From: Aphrophora alni
Taxonomy: Eukaryota; Arthropoda; Insecta; Hemiptera; Aphrophoridae
Direction: 5' to 3'
Assembly: GCA_963513935.1 (NCBI GenBank)
Contig: OY740777.1
Location: forward strand, 12,449,092 to 12,513,091
DNA: 64,000 nucleotides
Below, in pieces: positions 54,582 to 64,000 of this stretch. Made by a program: the position numbers and the translations under genes. Numbering within the stretch: the first letter of the stretch is position 1; each line of letters starts with the position of its first letter. The notes under the pieces were generated by a model that was not told the origin of the DNA, searched no databases, and saw only the letters and a list, made by a program, of their open reading frames with translations.

Positions 54582-54730
54582 ACAGGGTGGACAATAAGTC
54601 ACGCAACCTTTGATTAATTCTGTGATTGTGATTTATAGAGACATAATACCTTCAAAGTATATCAGTTAAAAATCTTTTAATGTTTTTTAAAATTTTTAGA
54701 AGGAAGGGGGTAACTTTATAAATATTAACA
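54582..54730 (+). repeat. possible repeat terminus starting ACAGGGTGG
   Basis: ACAGGGTGGACAATAAGTCA at 54582 is the style of terminus common to many insect non-autonomous repeats and similar to those at 19206 and 38935 (inverted). The other end was not found. Confidence 0.3.
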
Positions 54731-55405
54731 CACTTTATGCGACACCCAATTTTAAATATCTCATTAAGATAATAAAGAAACAAAACTAATGTTTGGGAAT
54801 TGCATTGGTTGAAACTTTTAATACAATTTTCATTCGGATTACTATATAATTAGCCTTAATTTTAAGAGACTCATGTAAGGATTATTTTGTTTATTTTATT
54901 ATTTTAGTTGAAGGTTTTAGGTAGATGATGACGTTTAAATCCAATCTTCTCCATGTGGACTTTTAATACCCATTTCACACATTATCATACATTACTGGAA
55001 AAACATTTCCAATATTTATTAAATTTAAATTAGCCAAAATTTCATCTTTATTAAATTTTAGTAATTTTAATGATATTTATTCTAATTTTGATTCCCCTGC
55101 CTCCAATTATTAATAGGATTTCTTTAGTCATTTTCTTTCTCCCATTTTTCTTGTTTTCCTGTAACGTGTCATAAAATTGGTGATGCCATTTGCAATAGTT
55201 GAATTTCAATTCAAAATAGAGATGGAGGGGGGATTATTTGAAAAGTTAACAAAAATGACTTAGGTATTAGGCTAATACAATTTTAAGTATTAATTAAAAA
55301 AATATTAAGGATTTGAAGGACTTATGTGTCAATCGCTGCATATTTCAAATTTTAAAATCTTGAACTTATTTAGAACTTTTAGTTATATTGGAATGGAATA
55401 ATATA

Positions 55406-55462
<57 letters not shown>

Positions 55463-56518
55463 ATGAGCCAAAATCTATGAATAAATTGTTTGAAAAGTGT
55501 GAATGTTAATAAGCCAAACTAACGAAAATGGCCCATTAAGGTTTATTAGATTTACTCCCGAACCATAACTTTTTTATCTGTTTCTTGGCATATTGGTTTG
55601 ATTAAAAACAAATTGGAATTTTCCAAAAATGTATTGAAAACTTTCAATTTGATCAAAATTAGTCCTGCAACAGAATTAATGATTTTGCTCAAGTTTTGGC
55701 TATAAATCTCGAAACATTATTTTTTATAAAATGAGAAACACTAAAAATACTTTTATTCAATATCAGCTACAGCTGAGTAAAATAAGAAGAGTCAAAACCG
55801 ATTTTAATAATATTTTAATTTTATCTTTGGATTTTATAGCAGGTGAAAAAGAAGAAATCACAATCTGTGGACAAGTTAAAATGCATCCATGTTTCAAATT
55901 TAAATAGCATTGGCTCTCTCATTGCACCGACATTACACAAAAAGGTAGGTAGGAAAAACTTTACTATTATTTTTTTACTCAAAAGACTTGAAAATGGACA
56001 TTTCTGTGGATAAATCAACTTTGTTTTATTCATCTATTTTTTTTTTTTTTTATGATAATTAATTGGAAAAAAGTAAAAATCAAAAACATTTGAAGGGACC
56101 TCAGAGAAACATTTTTGTTGTCTGAATGTTACTTCCAAATATAATCTGAACTGGGTTGTGGAGTGAGAGGGCGGACTATCTACCCTCTGTGTTAATTGGC
56201 AAAGCACATCTTCATGAGGGTGATACCAACCCTCAAGTTTCGTTATCAGATTGACATTATAGATAATTATATCTGTGTGATACCGTGAGAAACACAAAAT
56301 GAGGGATTACTGTGTGTTGACTTTGGAAGTGTATACATTCTGAAAAGTGTTATTGAAGTATACTGACAACTTTGCACGAGTAACACAAAATAAAAGGTGT
56401 GAAACAACGCATTAACTTTCTCGCTTACCCATCCCCAAAAAACAAATAAAAAGTTATAATTATAAAAAAAAGTCATTGCAGCAAGTGAAAATGAACTATA
56501 GACTCCGTCTGAAAAAAT

Positions 56519-56519
<1 letters not shown>
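54731..56519. other. upstream DNA, AT-rich with an (AT)n tract and an unassigned GC-richer stretch
   Basis: (AT)n at 55411-55458. The interval 56080-56420 is GC-richer and carries two adjoining minus-strand frames of about 85 codons, neither with recognised motifs. Confidence 0.4.
55411..55458 (+). repeat. (AT)n microsatellite
   Basis: Uninterrupted AT units of about 48 bp. Confidence 0.98.

Positions 56520-56522
<3 letters not shown>

Positions 56523-56589
<67 letters not shown>
56523..56589 (+). repeat. (AT)n microsatellite
   Basis: Uninterrupted AT units of about 67 bp. Confidence 0.98.
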
Positions 56590-56592
<3 letters not shown>

Positions 56593-56989
56593 TAAGGTCT
56601 AAATTTACTTCACTTGTAACACAAACACGGTAGGTCGTTTTTGAATAAAATATTGCTCTTAAGAATGGCGGTCTAAGTCTTTTTTTTTCTTCTCCTATAT
56701 GTTCTTAGTTACAATTTTGCACACAAATTTAGGTTAATTTAAACATTTCACTAAAATTTAAACGAAATCGTTAGAGACGATTTTGAGAAAATAATTATTT
56801 TATAGAAGCCTGTATGTTAGGCCCTATTGTATATGTATGTGTATCTAATGAGTGAATTTCAGTCTAAATGATTATTTTATGACGTTCCTTAGACTTGTGT
56901 ATTCAAATAGTTTGTCGCACTAAAAGTTATCTTTCTTTCTATACCACATACTTATAGATTTACAAAATATGCTACTGATGGTAAATCGT

Positions 56990-57260
56990 AACCAGACCCT
57001 CAGGGGCTCATTTTAGTGAGTAAAGCGTGGCAATCACAAGGTAACCTAGCTGGATGTACACTTTTTCAAGTATGTTACATATATCTTTAATTAGATCTCT
57101 TTCTTTAATGTTTTTCATTAGGGTTCTCTTGAACAACTCTTTTTTTCCGATTCTGACACTGTTAGAGTGTTCAAAGGACAGGAAGTTTTATTTTATGTTT
57201 TTTTTTCTTTCTCTATTGTAAGGCAATGATGACCGTGAAGTTTTTCCTTTAAACAACAAG
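56990..57260 (+). repeat. dispersed repeat family A, copy
   Basis: It starts CCCTCAGGGGCTCATTTTAG, followed by GTGGCAATCACAAGG, TAACCTAGCTGGATGTAC, AGATCTCTTTCT, 'TCTGACACTGTTAGAGT', a T-rich run and CTATTGTAAGGC. It is among the longest copies. Confidence 0.65.
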
Positions 57261-58997
57261 GAATAATAACATATGCGCCTAAGGATTGTCTATTATTAAT
57301 TCCGTCCATCATTTAAATGTGAAATACTTTGAGGTTGAGGTAACACGCGTTCAGTTTCCTTGAGATTCTGCAACCGTAGTCTACTCACTTTTACATAAGC
57401 TCCTGAGGGAAGAAAGATGGTGTGCTGATATTAAAATAAATTTAATGTCTTTAAAGAGTATTTTTCGAAAGAAAAATATGTTGTACTGTGAATTAAAAAA
57501 TTTCAAAAAAATTATATTTGTTACAATTTTTGGAATATTCTGTTTTTAAAATCTAGTACGATGTATCCAACCGCTACTTAAAAAAAAGATACAAAATTAA
57601 TGTTTGAATTAGGTATTATAAATTGAAAAATAATTTTATTAGAGCAATGAAACATTTTCCTCCCACAGCTAGTCGTAAAATACTAAACAATCGAATCACA
57701 AATCCATGGTTATATCTCATTGTATAGCAGAAGATTTGAATTACACATATAATAGACACAAATATACCGTAGGTTAACAATACGAATAGTTATGAGAAAT
57801 CGTTGTTAACAAACCTGGAAGTTTGCTTGTTAACATTTTAATATTATTCTTTTGTTGGATAAAAATCTCCAGTAGTGAATAAAATAAAAATCTATCTAGG
57901 AGAATTGTTTCGTAACATTTGAACGAAATCCGAAAACATTTTTCAATGCTCTAATGTTGATATTTGTTATATAAATAAAATTGTTTCACTTAAATATAAA
58001 AGAGTAAATAAAAGTTATTTTAGATAATGGGCTTAAACTAATAAATTCGTCTAAATATTGCTTTTTTCCAAGGCATATGTATATATATAGAGGCTATATA
58101 TATATATATATAGGTTCGATAAGGGGAGAGGAGAATTCAAAACGTAATAAAAAAAAATAAAACTATAAAGGTGTAAACTGTAAGTCCAACTTTATTATGT
58201 CTACGATTATTCATAAAGTGGATATTTTTTTCGGATAAATTCATTAAAACTGGTTACACCTAAACAGTTTAAGATGATTGTGGAAAAGGTTACTTAAAAT
58301 ATAGACAATTTCTAAATGGTTTCAAAAATGTTCTGCACGCCCAAAAATCAAGACTTTCATTTTTCGCAGAAAAATAGGCGTTAAGAAAAATATTTTCGGT
58401 AGACGAAATGTTTATATTGAGTACGAAATTTTATGATTAAAACAAAACATTATTTTCACCAATAAGGTATTGCCAGTTTTAAGGGATTTTCCAGAAACTC
58501 TAAAAAAAAAAAAAAAATAAAAAAAAAAAATAAAAAAACAATCGTAAAATCACAGATTAAGTAAACTATTTAAATTTTACCCTTCTTGAATTTTATTAGA
58601 TTTTTTGACAACTCTTAAATTCCCCACCATTTGTTTGGAACTCTTTCAAATGATTATATCTCAGAAAAAAAAATTACAAGACTAAAAAGTACTTACGGTT
58701 GGTCAAGTAATGATTCATTTGTTTGATTTTTTTTCCCGGCTAATCGTATATTTCATTCACTCTTTTTTATTTAAAGACCTGTTTATGAATTCGATTGAAT
58801 TATATTTAAACATTAAAATAAGTAGGCCTAGTCCTACTTATTATTTAGCTATTCATAGATTAATTTTCTATCTTAAGATAATACAAATCTTGATATTAGA
58901 TCCAACTACACTTTATTATGCTTTATTCTGTCAATTTAAAAAAAAAACAAAAAACATGTTAGTAATAAATTATTTTTTATTATTCATATTATGTTAC

Positions 58998-59033
<36 letters not shown>

Positions 59034-59310
59034 TAATCTTTGGAGACAAAATTATTCAAATCATTATAAATCATGTAAAGATAATTATTTTATATTATTT
59101 ATATTGTAAAGAATAGCCTACTTTAAAATTACACCAACAAACAACAATGTGAGTACAATGTTCATTACATATCTTAATCTATAAAATAGTTAACTGACAA
59201 TTCCTTTAACACAGAACAATATATAAAACACAATAATTTCATGGAAAAATCTAATTTTATTATTAATTGCTACAATTGTGGTAATTATCGTTTAAATTTT
59301 AATATGGGAA
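57261..59310. other. AT-rich upstream DNA, nothing coding
   Basis: It includes an A-rich run at about 58501-58540 and an (AT)n tract at 59000-59030. A 108-codon frame ending in the AT tract is low-complexity AT translation. Confidence 0.5.
59000..59030 (+). repeat. (AT)n microsatellite
   Basis: Uninterrupted AT units, about 31 bp. Confidence 0.97.
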
Positions 59311-59545
59311 TTATTTAATATTGATGACTTGTAACTCCTGCACAAAATCTGTAGCGAGAACAATCATGTTGCTGTTTTTCAGTATTTTGAGCGTCCTGCA
59401 GCTTAAACTGGTCGTAACAACATGTACCTATTGTCCAGCTGTGTCATTTCGTGAAACTTCGGTAAAGCTCGTCATTATTCGTAGGAAAACTTTCTTCACA
59501 GCCGTGGTTAGTGTAGAGTAAGCTTCAAGTCTGCTATATTTTAAT
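59311..59545. other. isolated GC-richer segment of unknown nature
   Basis: The base composition contrasts with the AT-rich flanks. Open frames exist on both strands (for example 59321-59521 plus), but neither gives a protein I recognise. It could be a conserved non-coding element, a small exon or a decayed repeat. Confidence 0.3.
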
Positions 59546-59945
59546 GATTGTTTATTGACAAAATATTACGATAATTAATTTAAGGGATTCAAGGAGGACT
59601 TAAACTTCCTCGAAAACGTAATCTGGTAAAATCCGATAGGGTAACGGGTAAAAGTGGTTAAAACTTCCCTATTTACCGCAATAGTTCAGTGTACAATTTA
59701 TAATAAAACGCTCGTTAAAGCTGGCTAGCATACAAAAGATATAATGCAGTTATATGAAATACTGGATTAAAACATAATTACCGCATAAATACAAATATAT
59801 CATACATTTATATGAAATACTTTAAACATACAATTAAAATTTACTTTTATTTTAAACATTCTAATATATAGTAATATATTACTATTATATAACTACAAAT
59901 ATTCTACAAATAATACAAAATATAAGTATAAGTATATACCATGTG

Positions 59946-60502
59946 TCCAAAAAGTCCCACCCCCCTCTTACTTTTTTTATTAATGGAAATAGACAGATTT
60001 GCTTTGGGGAAAGTTTAGATAACCAAAGGAGGAGTTTTTTGAAGTATCAAAATCTTCAACCCTTACCCCCAAAATGGGGTAGTTTGGTGGTAAGTCAAGA
60101 ATTTTAAATAGCAACCCTTATTGAGTGATATATCATTTTAAAGTCCTTTTTAAAAATAAGAATAATGGCGCAAACTAGAGGTCTCTAAGTTCAACCTACC
60201 CAACATAGCGACCAATCGAATTGTGAATGTTAACCTACAAACTCCGGTTGTTTTTATTGCATTACAAACTGCTCTATGTTGGTAAAATGATGATAAGCAC
60301 CTTACCTTGTTTTTTTAGCTCGGATTAGTTCTTGAAATGGCTACCATTTACTTTTTGGCTGAAGTAGATTCTGGACTCAAAAGCTTGTTGTACCTTTATA
60401 CCCTACTTAAAAAAACTCCTCCTTTGGTTATCTAAACCTTCCTCAAAGCAAATCTGTCTATTTCCATTAATAAAAAAAATAAGAGGGGGTGGGATATTTG
60501 TA
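59946..60502. mobile_element. fold-back element with 91-bp inverted arms
   Basis: The left arm 59955-60045 pairs with the right arm 60404-60494 with only about five differences. Each arm includes GGAAATAGACAGATTTGCTT and ACCAAAGGAGGAG (or their complements). The internal 358 bp have no open frame. The left terminus, TGTCCAAAAAGTCCCACCCC, is typical of insect MITE ends. A non-autonomous DNA element is likely. Confidence 0.85.
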
Positions 60503-61369
60503 TAAGTATTAATATTATAACTAAAAAAATATTATTAAATAATTTATAAAAAAATAAATAAACAATCTATTTATATATTTTTTATAATTAATATAAGAGT
60601 GTATTTGTTTCCAAAAAGCTATTTCGTAATTTAATGCGCTTTATCAAGATGATTGTGCGTGTAGACATACTGCGCATGCTATTGTTGATCCTCTCTGCTG
60701 TACCAATATCTAGTACACTTAGTTCAATACATTGTAGTATCACTGCCAATACGTTACAAAAATGTAGTGCAATGTATTTGTTTGGTTCAATGGAATCTAT
60801 ATTTGACTATTCAGCCCGAAGATTAAAATGTTGTATTAATGTTAATGTTAAAAAAGATTAATGTTATATTTTAAGTTAATTGCTTTCTATACAAACCACT
60901 ATTTTAACTTTTATTCATTTGAAAGTTATCTAAATTTGTAGTTTTTTATACACAATATTATGATATATAAATACATCAATACATAGACGTCAATTAAAAT
61001 ATTTTCCGTATTTTTAACAACAAAATATTAATTTTTTTCTGACTCACCTAGACGTGTGAGTAAACGCCTCTTTCTGGAAGTTGATTTTTATCATGAAAAA
61101 GAAGCATCCTACCTGAAATATAAGAAAATTATATCATTAGCATATTCCCTATACATTTTGTGTTAAAGTGAGTTTTTAGTTGTAAACTCTACATTTACTC
61201 ATGTAATATAAATCATATTTAAATTTCAAAATTGGCCTTTGCGTTTTGAATGAATTTTTATTAAATAAACATCAATGATCCAAACAACGTATAAAAACAA
61301 CACACTACAAAATAGTACAGACTTAATTACAATATAAGAAAAGAAAAACTGATAGTGATGTATCAAAGT
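60503..61369. other. AT-rich upstream DNA, no recognised gene
   Basis: A 75-codon frame at 60634 has a hydrophobic stretch but no recognisable identity and no supporting context. Confidence 0.45.
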
Positions 61370-61460
61370 CGCAATTTGTATTATCTCCTTACTTCCATCT
61401 TGTGACTTTTTCTTTACGCGTTTCGGACATTATTGTTCATCATCAGATCGTTCGTAGGAT
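61370..61460 (+). repeat. single-arm copy of the ACGCGTTTC/CATCATCAG repeat
   Basis: TTACGCGTTTCGGACATT then TTCATCATCAGATCG (61412-61450) corresponds to one arm of the fold-back at 44053-44424. Confidence 0.6.
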
Positions 61461-61781
61461 ACTGAAGTAACCATAAATCGCATGTATTATATTGACAGTA
61501 TTTTGTGTCTTCATGCTTAATGTGTTTCGTGTTACTATCTGTGTTGTGTGTGGGTGTATTTTATTGTTAAAATACTAATTCAAAACAAACCAAAAAAAAT
61601 ACACAATTTACCCTCTGGACGAATTTATAGAGCAAGGGATGTAACTTAGGCTTTATTTAAATATATAAATATTTATTTGTAATTTATATTTTAAAAAATT
61701 TGTTTCTAAATCATAAAAAGTTGATAAAAATGGATTATGTACCGACCTATATTTTACAAGAAATATCGCAAGAAAAACTTA

Positions 61782-62519
<738 letters not shown>

Positions 62520-62990
62520 CCCTCAGGGGGTTACTATCGTGAGTACGGATGTGGCAAACCCGAGGAAGCCATGCTGAATTTACACCTTTCTTCGTTTAGT
62601 TTTGGATTAGATCATTCCATATCAGGTCTCTCTTGACCAACTCTTTTTCTTTTTCAAAACTCATGGGTTCACTTATAGTGACTACGTGTGTGGCATCATT
62701 TCTTCATGCATTCTCGGGTTAGATCCCTTTCACGTCTCTCTTAACCAACTCTTGTTCTCTTCCCATCCTCCGTTTCTCATTTATTGTTTGTACTGGTGTA
62801 GCAGCCCGAATTTCTTAGCTCTACCTACACCTTTCGTCATGTATTCTTGTGTTAGTTGCTTCTCTTTCAACTGTCTATTATCTCGCTCTTTCGACCCTGA
62901 TGTTATTACATAATTTTTAGGTTAAGTGTTTTTATTTTATGTCCTTTTTTCTCTTTTTTTCTATAACGAGGGAGAGGTTTTCCATCTTAA
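62520..62990 (+). repeat. dispersed repeat family A, copy with internally repeated middle
   Basis: It starts CCCTCAGGGGGTTACTATCG, then GTGAGTACGGATGTGGCAAA and CCCGAGGAAGCC. The block with CTCTCTTRACCAACTCTTK occurs at about 62622-62650 and again near 62730. It ends with TTTTATGTCC, a T/C-rich run and CGAGGGAGAGGTTTTCC. The total is longer than other copies, which fits two partial copies in tandem. Confidence 0.55.
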
Positions 62991-63019
62991 AACAAACAGA
63001 ATTTTTTCTGATAGTTCCT

Positions 63020-63640
63020 TTAAGGAAATGTCCTCAATTTCTTTGCATGATAATAAAATAAATCTCCAGTAATTTAACTAGAATTTTGGCTTATAAGAGG
63101 GATACATATTTTTGGGACGCCGAAAAAGGACCTGGATTTAAGACTTCAACGTGGGCTGTGCATAACATTTTGAGACCATTTTTTGTCTACAAGTCTTTTA
63201 GGAAATGTCCTCAAATTCCTTACATGATAATAAAATAAATCTTCAGTGATTTATTTAGAATTTTGCCTTATAAAAGGTATGTATATATAGTTTTTGGAAC
63301 ACCCCAAAAGGAACTGGATTTCAGACTAAAATGTGGCCTGTACATAACATTTTGAGACCATTTTTTTGTCTATAAGTCTTTTAGGAAATGTCCTCAAATT
63401 CCTTACTATATATATATATTGTTTTTGGAACACCCCAAAAGGAACTGGATTTCAGACTAAAATGTGGCCTGTACATAACATTTTGAGACCATTTTTTGTC
63501 TATAAGTCTTTTAGGAAATGTCCTCAAATTCCTTACATGATAATAAAATAAATCTCCTTGTAGTCTTAAATCCAGGTCCTTTTGGGGTGTTCCAAAAATA
63601 TTTATCCCCCTTATAAGCAAAAATTCTAATTAAATCACTG
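63020..63640. repeat. tandem repeat cluster, about four units, the array capped by an inverted end
   Basis: Units carrying TTWAGGAAATGTCCTC start near 63020, 63197, 63380 and 63510. Spacing is about 183 bp between units 2 and 3 and 130 bp between 3 and 4, because unit 3 lacks about 50 bp and has an AT tract there. Shared downstream blocks are TGTRCATAACATTTTGAGAC and TTTGTCTAYAAGTCTTTTA. Confidence 0.88.
63067..63640. mobile_element. fold-back element with 79-bp inverted ends around the tandem units
   Basis: 63067-63145 pairs with the reverse complement of 63562-63640. Shared blocks are GGATTTAAGACT, AGGACCTGGATTT, GCTTATAAG and TAGAATTTT. This resembles a MITE or fold-back element that amplified an internal segment in tandem. 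No target-site duplication was identified. Confidence 0.7.
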
Positions 63641-64000
63641 TTGATTGACAATGACTGAGAGGGAATAAAATATTTCCCTTTTTATAATTTTACTTGTATA
63701 ATAGTTTATCCTAAATCTAGTATCATCAGGTGTGTTCTTAATTGATTGTATTTCCCCCCTCTCTCCCTTCTTATAAATGTAGAGATTTAAAAAAATATTT
63801 TCTAAATATCACAGCTCATTAAAACAAACATTTGTTGGCTCCTCATAAACAGTACGTATTAATTATTTGAACGCTATAACTTTCTCAGTTTTAACAGCCT
63901 TTCTGGACTTTGAATTATGTTAGCATGCAACAAAGTATTTCTGTTTTTAAATAGATTCTTCCGGGTTACACGCAAAGTTCAATCTCGTGATAAGATTTTC
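63641..64000. other. AT-rich DNA to the right edge, nothing recognised
   Basis: No gene, repeat boundary or motif seen. Confidence 0.5.

Noticed and set aside
56325..56370. GTATACATTCTG...AAGTATACTGAC as an iab-4-like hairpin
   Set aside because: It resembles it only in the TATAC cores; the mature sequence and arm pairing do not match.
63366..63620. Overlapping frames on both strands near 63400-63620
   Set aside because: They fall in the tandem/fold-back repeat and repeat each other's sequence.

Overview
This window looks like a piece of a large, AT-rich, repeat-laden insect genome with one recognisable host gene. Between 50711 and 51326 on the minus strand lies coding exon 1 of the Hox gene abdominal-A (abd-A). 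It encodes the N-terminus MSSKFIIDSMLPKY, an MYPYV motif, a KSCRYT motif and the YPWM hexapeptide, and it ends at a consensus GTAAGT splice donor. The sequence suggests an insect, possibly hemimetabolous or hemipteran, but the order is a guess.

Layout. Everything left of 50704 is downstream of the abd-A donor. I see no homeobox exon there, so about 50.7 kb is probably part of a very long abd-A intron 1. Everything right of about 51330 is the 5' side of the gene: a GC-richer leader/promoter zone (GAGA tracts, two CCAAT boxes) followed by about 12 kb of AT-rich upstream DNA. In arthropod Hox clusters the 5' side of abd-A normally faces Abd-B and the 3' side faces Ubx. I recognise no other protein-coding host gene, rRNA, tRNA or microRNA.

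The remaining content is mostly mobile DNA. The clearest element is a complete but dead Merlin-type (IS1595/ISXO2-like) DNA transposon at 26737-27975, with long terminal inverted repeats, an 8-bp target-site duplication, a frameshifted transposase and a lost catalytic Asp. It appears nested in an older repeat. Other elements are: a non-LTR retrotransposon 3' end held between two (TC)n tracts (19977-20933); two inverted copies of a ~470-bp element (769-1238 and 6569-7047); three fold-back elements (44053-44424, 59946-60502, 63067-63640); an element with CAGGRTGATTGG-type ends (18100-19206); a dispersed ~220-300-bp repeat family with at least eight copies in both orientations; and a family of short repeats carrying an ACGCGTTTC motif beside a CATCATCAG-like motif.

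Recent local duplications are a perfect 355-bp tandem duplication (46304-47013), a 146-bp tandem array (41285-41716) and a perfect 122-bp direct repeat 2.16 kb apart (30902 and 33057). Long TC, AC and AT microsatellites are present. Apart from these, the intron and upstream region are featureless AT-rich DNA with a few GC-richer islands that are candidates for conserved cis-regulatory DNA of the Hox locus.
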